From Paulownia fortunei (Eukaryota > Streptophyta > Magnoliopsida > Lamiales > Paulowniaceae), in assembly GCA_019321725.1 (NCBI GenBank), contig CM033106.1, positions 31,918,118 to 31,982,117 of the forward strand: 64,000 bases of DNA. The letters run 5' to 3'. This document shows positions 13,702-24,650 of the stretch, in pieces. The translations under genes were made by a program, and so were the position numbers. Within the stretch, counting starts at the first letter, position 1. The number at the start of each line of letters is the position of its first letter. A model generated the notes under the pieces. It saw nothing but the letters and a program-made list of their open reading frames with translations. It did no database searches and had not been told where the DNA came from.

Positions 13702-16700
13702 ATGGGTGCTCTCCACCTTCAGGCCGCAGTCATTTGCTACTTGCTTTCAGTACTTCATATGTGCATCATAACTGCCCAAGATGAGGAGTGGAAGTCTGCC
13801 ACTGCGACATACTCCAAAGACACCGATGGCTCCATTCTTACTGGTAACTTCTTATCTTTCTGCATACTGTAATCTTTGCTTCAAAATAAAAAGGAAAAAT
13901 TACATTTTGCCATGCTAACTATTTGTGTTTTGACACGTTACCAATTAAACCAAACTTTTTATTGTTATACTTTACCATTTCAACTCTACAAATTTCGCAT
14001 GTTGTCACTTCACGTTGGTGGAATATTCCACTCAAATCCTATCACGTGACTTGCACATGAGAATTTTAAGGACAAAACCGTCCATTTAAGTGGGCATCTG
14101 AATTTTCTACTGAAATTGATCACATGTCTCTTATATGGGTTCAAATCCCTAACACATACCAACAATTAACAAGTTAGAGTAGCAGTCAAAGATCAACAAA
14201 ACCACACATTAGTATTCCAAAATCCTTTGAAAAAAACCCACAATCCTATATTTGAAAGACCTAAACGCTAATTTTCCAAACTAAATACTAATCTATCGGT
14301 GAAATTTGAAATCTCTTTCAATGGTGTGGAAAATACGAAAGAATGGTTATTCTACTGTGCCGTTTGAAAGCATTTCTCCTAATCATGGTAAGTAATTTTG
14401 AATACTTAAATGAGTGTTTTTTAATAATGACCCCATAATTTGTTGGGTCAATGATTTTTTTATTGAAAGATTGATTTTTTGTTCGATTATTTAGGTTTTA
14501 TTCTTGTTTTAATTTTTCAAAACATGTTACAGTATTGTTACAATTTATTATGAATGTTATAATATTATTTTTTTATGTTATTGTGTTCATACAAATTTTA
14601 AAGTACCTGAATTATTTTTTTTTATTGTTCTTCCCACCCTATTAGGTCCTCATTCTGGGAATTTCACTATAAGAATGTATTACTCTGGGTGGTTTGTTAA
14701 TTTAAGAAGAAAATTTTATATAGCTGCAGAAATTGCTCATATTGATTATTGTCATCTTGATGAAATGTCACTTATTGAGGTAAATAGTATGGCCAATGAG
14801 ATAGGCATAAATGATTTTAAATATTTTCATTGCAGTACGGGTGATGTCAATGATTGCAATGATTTGATGTTAATACAAAATGATAATGACACTTTTAATT
14901 TAGTGAACTTCATTGATGCTAATAGGATGTTTGTAGTGTTTGTAGAACATGAAAAAATTAATGTATCTTGTAGTGAATTTGAAAGTTTTGAAAAAACTAT
15001 CAAAAACTTCCCTATTATTAATGAGCCTCTTAATTTTGTTGGTGATAATGAAGATAGCATAGACATGAATGAGGCCAATAGGAACCAAACTGATTATGTG
15101 GGTGAAGGACCAGTGAATGATAATGAGCCTTTGAAAATGAATTATGATGTTGTTGATGATAGAGACAATAATGAAAGTGATGATAGATAATCAATAGGTT
15201 CAGATTATGACATAATTGAGATATTCGTTGATAGTGAATGTGAAGTATATGGTGATGATGCATTGTTTGATGATAACATTGATACAGAGGTAGAGTGGGT
15301 GGCCTACATATGTCAAAGTTACAAGCTTAAGTAGAAAATGATTTATTCAGTCATATCAATTCTAAAGGTAATAATATGCATAATGGTCATCCAATTTTCA
15401 ACACAAGGGTAGATATTAATGATCCTAAATTTGAATTGGGCATGTGTTTTGGTAATACTGCAACATTTAGGCAAGCAGTGAGGCAGCACTCAATTAAACA
15501 AGGAAGGGATATAATATTTATAATAAATGATAAGTTCAAAGTACAAGCAAAATGCAAACATAAAACCTGCCCATAGGTTATTTATGCTTCTAAGATACAA
15601 AATGAGGACACTGTGCAAATAAAAACATATAATGGCAAACATAAATGTTCTAGACAACAGAGGTTATCTCATGCAAATTCTAAATGGCTAGCTAATTTGT
15701 ACAAAGACAAAATGTGGACTGACCCTAAATGGCCAGTGGATTCTATGATAACAATCATTCAAAAAGACATGAAGCTAGTATTTAACAAGAGTCAATTGTA
15801 CAGAGCAAAGAAAAAAGTGTTTAAAATGGGTAGTAGGTCTGACTATGAACAATAAACCATGGTTTGGTCTTATGCTGATGAAATTATGAAGTCAAATCTA
15901 GGTACAACTGTGAAAATAAAATGTAGACAATTTAGGGGGCAACTAATGTTTAAGAGGTTTTACATTTGTTGGGGTGCTTTAAAAAAGGGGTTGCTTGAAG
16001 GGTGTAGGCCTGTCATATGTCTTGATGGTTGTCATTTGAAAACTTCTGCTGGTGGGGTACTTTTAAGTGCTGTAGGAATAGATGGCAACAATTGTATGTA
16101 TCTATTTGCTTATGCTGTTGTAGAGAAAGAAAAGAAAAAATCATGGTTATGGTTTATAGAATTACTTATCCAATATTTGAATATAAGAAATAATTACCAT
16201 TGGACAATCATGTCAGACAAACAAAAGGGGTTGATTGATGATATAGATACCTTGTTACCTGGTTGTGAACACATATTTTGTGTCATGCACTTGTACAAAA
16301 ACTTTAAACCGACACATAAAGATTTGGCATTGAAGAACATTCTTTGGAAAGCTACTAGGGCCACTAGAGTAGTTGATTTTGAAATAATAATGGCTCGGTT
16401 GAAGGAGAGGGATGTAGTTGCATATGAATGGTTGGTTCACAGGCCTCCAACAAATTGGTCTAGGTCTCACTTTAGCACTCATTCAAAGTGTGACATATTG
16501 TTGAATAACATGTCTGAAAGTTTCAATTCAATGATATTGAGAGCCAGGTGCAAACTAATTGTGAGTATGCTAGAAATTATAAAGGTTATTTTGATGAGGA
16601 GGATACATGTGATGAGGGATCAAATGGAGAAGTATAATGGGGACTTATGTCCTAAAATAAATAAGTTTTTAGAGGAGATGAAGAAGAAGGCCATGGAGTT

Positions 16701-19700
16701 CATTGCCCTCTGGAATGGTCATGATCAGTTTGAAATTGAGAGTTGTTATGGAACTAGATTTAAGCTGCATTTGGGGGAGAAAACATGTAGTTGCAAAATA
16801 TGAGAGCTAACAGGGATCCCTTGTGCACATGCTATTTGTGAATTATACTACATAGGATATACTCCTGAAGACTGTGGATAATTGTTACAAGAAAGAGACT
16901 TTCATGAAGACTTATAGCCATTTGATGGGTGCACTGGATGACAGTGACATGTGGCCCAAGGTAAACTTACCACCATTGATCCCTCCAGTTTATGAGAAGC
17001 TGCTTGGTAGGCCCAAAAAACACAATAGGAGAAAAGAACCAGATGAAGGGAATAATGGAAAAAAAATACAAGAAAATAAGTAGTCAGTGAGATTAAGCAA
17101 GAAATGAGTTATAATGACATGCTCAAAATGCAGAAAACCAAATCATGATGCAAGAGGTTGTCCATTACTTAAGCAAACTCAACCTACAGATAAGGGATTA
17201 GATGTTCCTGCAGCCATTGAAAGAGAACAACTTGTTATAAAGGTAAGTAATTTTTTTTCATACATTTATGATATAATTATTTTGTACTCATTTCTTTCAT
17301 TTGTTTGTTTTTTGCAATTAAACAAAGTAAAAAAAGATTGTTTTCAAGTGCTGATGTTGAAATTGTCCATAAAGATGTTCAAAAGAAAATGAAAAGCAAG
17401 GAAATTGTTACAACCACCACTAAAATGGTGACAAGAAGTTGTGTAATTACATCACCTACTAGAGTCACAACTAGTGTAAATGCTGCGAGCCCAAGAGGAG
17501 AGACACAAACTTTTGTACAACCAAGATAAAGAAAATGCAGTGCAAGAATCACAAATATAGAGGTACTAACAAATTTACATCAAGTGCAAACTTCTTTAAG
17601 GTTATTTTTTTTATACTCTCTTGTTCATATACAGTCAAAGGACAAAGAAAAAGATGCATTACCTACACAACAATCCCAAATAAAAACAAAAACACTTGGT
17701 GTGAAGACAAAGCTAAAGGTGGGGATTGCTCTTTGGTGGATTATGCATTTGTACATAATATCTTAACTTATTTGTCTAACATCTAGTGCATAGGTAAACA
17801 AGAAATCTGCACAAGATGCAGGCTGCTCTCAAGTGTCAACAAGCAAAATAAATGATTCAATTGCAAAGACTCAAGGAACAACAACAAAAAATAAGGATGC
17901 AACTTCACATAGTAAGGGTAAAGGAAAAACAACCAACAATGCTAATGATCAGCAAGTCTCCAATTCTAATGCTTTAACCAAGCCTGTATGGAGACCTCCA
18001 GGAAGTAGCCACATACCTCAAAATGTCAAGTTCTCCACTACCAAGGCTAATGAATCCAAGAAAATTTATATAGAACAAGAAGAAGAAATACCAATTTGTA
18101 CTCAAATATAACATTGGGGACGGTTTAACTTTTAGTCATTTTCTATCTTTTGGACACATTTTGTGAAGTGTAGCTTTATATTTTGGGATAGCTTTTGGTG
18201 ACATTTGTGGAAGTTGATGTGTACGAACAAGTTGTGAAGTGGAGCTTTAGCTTTTAGATACATTTGTGGATGTTGACGTGTATGAACAAGTTTAACTTTA
18301 GCATTTGAGGATGATTGTGCATGATATATTGTTTGAACGGATTGGACAATATTGCTTTTTGGTCATATTTGCAATTTTCAAGTTGTAATGATCACATTTA
18401 GAATGAAATAATATCTTTTTGTCATTGTGCAGAAAAAATGATATTTCAACTATTGTTTTATAATTGTATTTTTTGTTACATTGAAATGAGATTACATATT
18501 AAAAATTTGTTAGTGGGATGCACTTGATAACACTTTATATAAAAGTAAAATTCACTCATTGATACAATACATACACATTACAAATTTGTTAGTGGAATGC
18601 ATTTGATAACACTTTATATAAAAGTGAAATACATTCATTGATACAATACATACACATTACATTGAAAATTGGATTATGGCCAAAATTCACAGAACATTTG
18701 AAAATTGAAATTGTCCATATCCTAATTCCTAGCTAAAACTACTATATTATGTTATAATAATTCCTACATAAAATAGTATTATCATTTCAATAACTTAAAT
18801 AGATACTCAATAGTCCAAGATATAATCAATGTCACCCACAACCACTTCTCCCTTCACCTCTTCCGTCTCAAATCATCTTCAAGCATGTTAACTCGTTTTA
18901 GTAGTCCCGGAATAATTTGTCAAGCTCTAGTGCACATTGGGAGATCAATCTATACAAATTAAGTACAACCTCCAACTTCCTTAATTACAAATTATTTCAT
19001 AAATTAAAATTTCGTTTCATAATTCAATATTAATTCCACAAATTTTAGAATTTATATTTTTTAGGAATTTACAAAATACTTTTTGAAAATTAGAAAAGGC
19101 TTCAGAATTATAAAATTTTTTCCAAAATATAAATTGGTCTTAGAAATAAAAAAATACTTTTAGAAATTCAAAATTAAATTTAAAAATTAAATATTAATTT
19201 CACAAATTATAAATTATCTACAGTATTTTTCTAAAAATCTAGTAAACATTCAAAATCAAATTATAGATATGAAAGATTCATTTTTACTCAAAAATTAAGA
19301 GATTTAAGTGAAACGTTCATGAATTTTTCTAGTAATTATTAGTGATTTTCACAAATTAAAAACTAAAATGGAACATAGATTTCTGAAATTCCTCTTACCC
19401 AAAATATTTTACAAGCAACATATCTCCTTCCTGGGTTGAGGTCAGTCAAAGATGTCTTTTTGGTTGCATTTCTTCCACAATGACATATCTCTTCCATGGT
19501 GAATTCTGCGATTTGCTTCCACATTTTTACTTCAAGAACAAAGCACAAGAATAAAAGCTAGTGGATATGTGGGTAAGATGACAAGTTTGCCCACAACATC
19601 TATTGATCAAATACAGTTTTGCCCTTAAAATTTTTATGTGCAAGGTATATGATAGAATTTGGGTGGAATATTCTACCGGTGATGAGCCTGAGGTGGCAAC

Positions 19701-20587
19701 ATGCAAAACTCGTGAAGTTGAGATGGTAAAGTGTAACAAAAAAAAATTTGGTTGGTAACGTATAAAAATACAAATAGTTAATATAGCAAAATGTAATTCC
19801 CCCAATAAAAATGAACTAAACTTCCATGTGTTGCATGCAGAGGGTGCCTGTGGTTTTGGAGACCTTCACAAAACCAGCTACGGCAAGTACAGTGCCGGAC
19901 TAAGTGGGATGTTATTCAACAGAGGAAGTACCTGTGGTGCTTGCTTCGAGGTGAGATGTGTAGACCACATACTATGGTGCCTGCAGGGAAGCCCATCCAT
20001 TGTTCTTACTGCCACTGATTTCTGTCCGCCTAACTATGGTCTACCTGCTGATTATGGCGGGTGGTGCAACTTCCCAAGAGCCCACTTTCAGATGCCAGAG
20101 GCTGCATTTTCTCTTATTGCCCACCAAAAAGCTGATATAGTTCCAATCGAGTATAGAAGGTAGTTTAAGGATCAAACTTGCTCACTTTATGAGGCTAATA
20201 ATCAGCCTAGTAATATATATATATATATATATATATATGCTCTACTATTTACGAATTATTAAACCTGTAGACTTTGTATGCAGGGTGGAATGTGAAAGAA
20301 AAGGGGGAATCCGATTCACACTCAAGGGCAGTGCTTATTTCATGCAAGTGTTAATCACCAATGTCGGGTTGGATGGAGAAGTTGTTGCAGCAAAAGTGAA
20401 GGGATCAAGGACCGAATGGATTCCAATGGGAAGGAACTGGGGACAAAACTGGCAATGCAACATCAACCTTGCAGGGCAGCCTCTATCCTTCGAGGTGACT
20501 ACGTCTAGTAGGATAACACTTGCATCTTACAGTGTGGCACCAGAGAACTGGAAGTTTGGTCAAACATTCCCAGGCAAACAATTCTAG
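13702..20587 (+). CDS. Alpha-expansin (EXPA13-like)
   Basis: Three exons, 13702-13843, 19841-20159 and 20284-20587, give 254 residues. A signal peptide ([16 protein letters not shown]...ITAQ) is followed by the GH45-like domain with [36 protein letters not shown] and GGWCNFPR. The C-terminal CBM63 domain contains [29 protein letters not shown] and WKFGQTF. Expansins loosen cellulose-xyloglucan contacts in the wall without hydrolysis. The usual HFD motif is HFQ here, so the conserved Asp is missing. The best remembered match is the EXPA13 group; subgroup confidence is moderate. Intron 1 (5997 bp) is filled by a Mutator-like element. Removing it with one target copy leaves a normal 78-bp intron with intact GT and AG. 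Confidence 0.93.
13885..13892. repeat. Left target-site duplication of the MULE
   Basis: AATAAAAA lies directly before the left terminal repeat and matches the 8 bp after the right end. Mutator-like elements usually make 9-bp duplications; a ninth base is mismatched in either alignment. Confidence 0.75.
13893..14081. repeat. Left terminal inverted repeat of the MULE
   Basis: Starts GGAAAAATTACATTTTGC and can be aligned with the reverse complement of the right end up to the shared block TTTTAAGGACAAAAC. Confidence 0.85.
14321..18111 (+). pseudogene. MuDR/MULE transposase pseudogene
   Basis: A short first exon (14321-14387, [11 protein letters not shown]...) joins in frame to 14646 onward. 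The order is PB1-like N-terminal region ([14 protein letters not shown], 14650-15190), MuDR DNA-binding region ([16 protein letters not shown], 15460-15576; [14 protein letters not shown]), DDE transposase core ([42 protein letters not shown]), SWIM motif (TCSCKI, stop, [11 protein letters not shown]) and a CCHC zinc knuckle ([14 protein letters not shown], 17120). A Ser/Thr/Lys-rich tail ends near 18111. In-frame stops lie at 15188, 15574, 15853 and 16801, with frameshifts near 15330 and 16875. The DDE core itself (15859-16803) is one open frame. An intron probably begins at 17243. The protein cannot be made as a single chain from this copy. Confidence 0.9.
18503..18660. repeat. Two-copy 79-bp tandem repeat inside the MULE
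   Basis: AAATTTGTTAGTGGRATGCA at 18503 recurs at 18582, and the copies differ at only a few bases. It sits in the spacer between the convergent transposase and GRF genes, in AT-rich non-coding sequence. Confidence 0.85.
18782..19497 (-). pseudogene. GRF-type zinc-finger gene remnant carried by the MULE
   Basis: Exon 1 (19399-19497) encodes 33 residues containing [20 protein letters not shown] followed by RYVAC. This is the GRF zinc-finger signature, with conserved CxCG, NPGRR and a third Cys. A GTAAGA donor follows. The second exon (18782-18949) continues in frame with [25 protein letters not shown] and a hydrophobic tail ([10 protein letters not shown]) that looks like a C-terminal membrane anchor. 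This matches the usual zinc finger, short coiled coil, membrane segment layout of small plant GRF proteins. Two in-frame TGA codons break exon 2, each one C-to-T change from CGA. The fourth zinc ligand, usually a few residues further on, is not evident. The start may instead be the upstream Met at 19524. Confidence 0.75.
19614..19803. repeat. Right terminal inverted repeat of the MULE
   Basis: Inverted partner of 13893-14081; ends GCAAAATGTAATTCCCCC, followed directly by the target duplication. Confidence 0.85.
19804..19811. repeat. Right target-site duplication of the MULE
   Basis: AATAAAAA, identical to the 8 bp at the left end; 29 bp further on is the expansin intron 1 acceptor. Confidence 0.75.
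20213..20238. repeat. (TA)n microsatellite in expansin intron 2
   Basis: A run of TA repeats in the 124-bp second intron (20160-20283), likely variable in length between individuals. Confidence 0.9.
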
Positions 20588-21996
20588 CATTCACCTTCAC
20601 ACTTCAGAAATTAAACTGCAGTTGGAAGAAGTAGGCATGTGTCGGATTACTGGAACCATTTTATGAATTTGTGAAGAAGGATACAGGTAATATTCTGTAT
20701 ATTCCAACTGTAAACTCTATCATAAAAAATTAGCACAATATACCTTGATTAATGTTGGATTAATAGGAGAGTAAAAGTAGAACGCTCCCACGAATCTAGA
20801 CTTCTCTGAAATTTCCTACTTTTGCTTCACCAACCACAAAAATTTCTGATGATTCAGTTACTACCTATTATCCTGAACAAATCTAAGATGCATGTTTTTT
20901 GTGACGTTAGCCAACAGACTGCTGTATAGTTACTACAGATAACATGTTAGCCAACAACCGTGGCAAGCAAGTTAAATTGATTTTCTCCCCAATTAACAAT
21001 GAAATAAAAACCTTTGGGGGCAACATCCAATAAATGAGTCAATTGAATTGCAATACAGACTAACTTCAGTTTAAGAACATAATGTACAAAAATGGTACAC
21101 TCAGTCGTCTTACACCTCCTCTCTGTCTCCTCGTACAAAGAAAAATTAGTCGACCACATCAATCAACAAAACCACACACACCCCACAATAAAATCTACTT
21201 TACGGCATGGAGTAAATATTATGTTCATCTGCCATACTGGCCTCCAATATTAACCACAACACAATCATTTTGTTTACAGAAAGCAACATAACAAGTTCCC
21301 AAAACCAATACCACTTTTCCGTCAAAAATTAAGAAATTGGTCATAAAAGGTCAGAAATTGATCATAAAAGGTCATCAGTATGCATACATTTACATGAATC
21401 TTAATCAAATGCAAAAAAATAAAATAATAATAATAATTCCTGGAACAAAAAAGTGACAAAAAAATATCATGTATCACATTCAATAAACACATGTATGTGC
21501 CCATACACATTTCTAGCCTTACTCAACATTTATAAAAATGTGGTCATGTATGTAGCCTTATTCACCAATGCACCGTTTTTAATGCCTCTAATTCTTGTTT
21601 TTCAAATTTCATGGGTTAAGAAGTAAACGCCAAAGCATTTATCTCAAGGTGGCCATTTTTTACCACATTTTTCCAGGCTCTTCTGAAATTTTCCTCCATT
21701 TCTAACATGTCATTTGCATAATAAGCTTAGATGGCCGCAGGGTTAATTATATTGGTCAAATACATAAGCCTGTCATACACAAAACAGGCATCATATGACA
21801 GCCCCAGTTATAAAGTTCAAAAATTTAACACGTAAGGTGGGTAATGACACGTCTTACTAATTTGGCATGCAGAATTCCTATAGAACTGCAGATCCTGGCT
21901 TAAAATTTCCCAATGTGGAGAAACTAAAACAACTATCTAATATACCACTCAGGGCAATGATATCCTTGGCAGGTCTTAAATTGTTCAGTACTTACA
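20588..21996. other. Intergenic region between convergent expansin and PPR genes
   Basis: It holds the two 3' UTRs. Two near-identical 18-bp units containing TCATAAAAGGTCA sit at about 21338-21373. Nothing else recognisable was seen. Confidence 0.55.
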
Positions 21997-23398
21997 TTAT
22001 GAGCTCATGTCAGTCTCTTCCTTCTCTAAGAAACTCACATGTCCATAATATTTTCGAGCATCCTGTCGTATAACAGCTAAAAGATTCAATTCACTATTTG
22101 ATTTTAAACCATCTATTAGAATTTTAAACGACAGTCTATCTGGGTCGCATGATAATGATTTCATCAGGTAAAAACACTCCACTGCTAATCCAGTGAGATT
22201 TAAATTCATTAAGCTTTCCAGCAATGCATTAAAGCCCTCAAGATCTGGATTTACAATACTTTCTGCTTTAAGTTCCATGATAAGTAGTTCGACCTTTTCA
22301 AGCAATCCATTGCTCCCCAAAACTGTAACCATTTCAGCATACAGCAACAACTGAGGCCTATACCAGTCCTCTTTCCTGACATCCTCAAAAACCTAGATCA
22401 GACAATAAACAAATTAGACCATACCAATAACAGACAGACCAACAATTACACATGCAGACAAGCAGCCTAATGCTTCCATTAACATAAATTGAAAGAGAGC
22501 TCAAAGAAAAATCTGGAGCATGCAAAGCATCATTGTCATAGGAAGGCATACTATAGCTTCATCCTTTACTCCCCGAGTTTCATATTGTTCTGATGCCAGA
22601 AGAAGTATTCATTCTGCCATATTTTCAGGTATCATATTTTGTATATATATGCGTGTGTGTGTATACATTGAATTCTTTCTTTCTAGTTGTTTTTAACAAA
22701 ATGTTCCGGCAATGTCATTGAATAAATTTACGTAATAACACTAGAAACTTCCTCCAAGTCCCAATTTAAGTCCTAATCTCTGTATTGGACTAGAGCAACG
22801 AGAACAGCTTCAAGGATTCTGATCAAATCATATTCTGATGAAGGCCAGTAAGATTATAACTGAAGAGAAGAGAACATAGAACTACAGAAGCAAGAGAGCA
22901 TAGACAGTATCAGCAACGCATTCAAAGGAAAGTTGAGAAGAGCACACTTCCAATAGAAACAGTAATTCATATAGCATTCTCCAAATAAATGTGTAGGCAG
23001 TCATGTTACAGTAAACTATGTGGTAAAAAAAAAATGAATGGATGGGGAGCACAAACCTTAAGGGCCAAAAGACATTGGTTCTGGCGAAGGAGTTCACGAA
23101 GAACAGCAATCATATCAAACTTCAATAAACGCCTGAATTTATTATCAAATACTTGGTCCAGAGACACCTCTGAGAGTTTGGCGGCCCGCTTCAATGCTTG
23201 AACTGTTTGGATAGCCTCAATGCTGAGATTTCGCCCCTTCTGAAGGGCCTTTCTATTCTTGCTTCTGTCTCTCATCATAATGCTCACCATCCTGCTCCTA
23301 CTTTTCTGAGAGTTGAGCCATACATGGGTGCTCGATTTCATTTGCTTCAGGTGCAGTACTCCTACTCCTACTTGGAGTACATGTGTAAAACAGTTCAT
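21997..23398 (-). CDS. Short PPR protein, THA8-like (At1g62350-like)
   Basis: Two exons, 23057-23398 and 21997-22392, give 245 residues in one frame. The core motifs RDRSKNRKALQKGRNLSIEA, FRRLLKFDMIAVLRELLRQN, ALKVFEDVRKEDWYRPQ and DARKYYG match my recollection of the Arabidopsis At1g62350 / THA8-like PPR group. Degenerate PPR helices fill the C-terminal half (YAEMVTVLGSNGLLEKVELL, FNALLESLMNLNL, FKILIDGLKSN). Such short PPR proteins act in chloroplasts or mitochondria, and THA8 itself helps splice chloroplast group II introns. The RNA target here is unknown. The first ATG (23398) is chosen, giving about 40 residues before MRDRSKNRK that could be an organelle-targeting peptide. Met codons just before RDRSK are the alternatives. 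The intron donor is GTTTGT. Confidence 0.87.
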
Positions 23399-24650
23399 TC
23401 CAGGCAACCTCTTTAAATTACTCCCTATCAGAAATGGACAGTTCAGATTTCATGAACACTTGAAGGAAAATACAGACTTTTTTGGAGATCTAGAAATACT
23501 CCCATTTTGCTTTTCTTTTCAAATTGATAAAACCATTCCATGCATTGTAGATGACAGGATAAAATCTTTTGGCTATCATTGATAAAGGTCAAATTTTAAG
23601 TATAACCTTGGATATCTTTCTCCGAGTCAGTTGCTTGAATTCATTTCATTTTCTATTGGAAAAGAAATTCTCTTGACTTCATTTTACATATATACATTTG
23701 CTTACATTTATTTGAGAATCTCCCTTCAAAGTACACTTTTTTAACTAGATGAAAATAGTAGTTCTTTTATTTCAGTATGCTTGATGTGTGTGTGTGTGTG
23801 TGAGTGTGAGTGTGAGAGTGAGAGAGAGAGAAGAGAGAAGCATCTTACATAGTGCTAATTAAGCAGCGAAATCATGTCCTCTCATGTTTTATTATTACAC
23901 GTAGAGAAATTCCCAATATAAGAAATGGCAATATAGTCGAATGAAAGCATATGATTCACAAATTCAAGTTCTACAGTATCATTGCAAATACCTCAAAGCG
24001 TAAAAATCTATCCCTTTACATATTTTCTCTTCTTCTTCGGATGAGGGGGTTAAGGGTATCTACTTTCTCTCAAAATATTTCGTTAAAATAAGGATTTCAT
24101 GAATCCTGGAAGGACTCAATAAACCATATATCCAAAAAAGCAAACTCCACAAGATTCACAGGAAACGAAAAATAAAAATACCTAGAATCTGTTTGAGGCA
24201 GAACAAACTTAGAAAAAAAAAACAGGGCTAGAGACCCCCAGTCCGTGTCTATAGACTTGTATGTAATTAAAATTTTAATTTTGTTCGTTGAACAGGTGCA
24301 AGAAATAAATGACATCTAGAAAAATTAAACGAAAAAATAAATCAACTTAGAAAGTAGACAAAACAGGGTTGTCAAAAAGGCATCAGCGAACGCGGGGAGG
24401 GTGTCGCAATACAACGAGGAATACGGGGAAATATGCAAAAACAGACGAAGAGTACCTGACACAATATACTCCAATTACATTTTGCTGGAAGCAATGACGT
24501 CTCCGAGGCCGTCGGAAATCGCACCGGAAAAAATAATCTCACCGTGATTTCAATCTTACCAGGATAATTTAATTTAAAAGAGAGAACAACTTTGTACCTG
24601 AATAGTACAAGAGAGAGACGGCCACTCTTTCTATCTCTCAGCGGGGGCTT
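23399..24650 (-). promoter_or_regulatory. Probable 5' UTR, leader intron and promoter of the PPR gene
   Basis: On the minus strand near 24600-24645 a pyrimidine-rich leader ends TACTATTCAG before GTACAAAG, a plausible leader-exon donor, which suggests an intron in the 5' UTR. The intervening sequence has no recognisable coding exon. A GT/GA microsatellite lies at about 23786-23835. Confidence 0.4.
23786..23835. repeat. (GT)n(GA)n compound microsatellite
   Basis: A TG run passes through GAGTGTGAGTGTGAGAG into GA repeats, upstream of the PPR coding sequence. Confidence 0.9.

Larger units (their letters stand above)
13893..19803 (+). mobile_element. Complete but decayed Mutator-like element (MULE)
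   Basis: The element is 5911 bp with terminal inverted repeats of about 190 bp at 13893-14081 and 19614-19803. The outer ends share AATTACATTTTGC and later blocks such as GGTGGAATATTCCAC/GGTAGAATATTCCAC. Inside lies a transposase pseudogene (+) and, convergent to it, a GRF-zinc-finger pseudogene (-). This arrangement recalls maize MuDR with mudrA and mudrB transcribed toward each other, although the second gene here is not recognisably mudrB. The two inverted repeats differ at many positions, by eye about a fifth to a quarter, and the genes carry stops. The insertion is therefore not recent and not autonomous. It sits wholly within intron 1 of the expansin. Confidence 0.9.
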
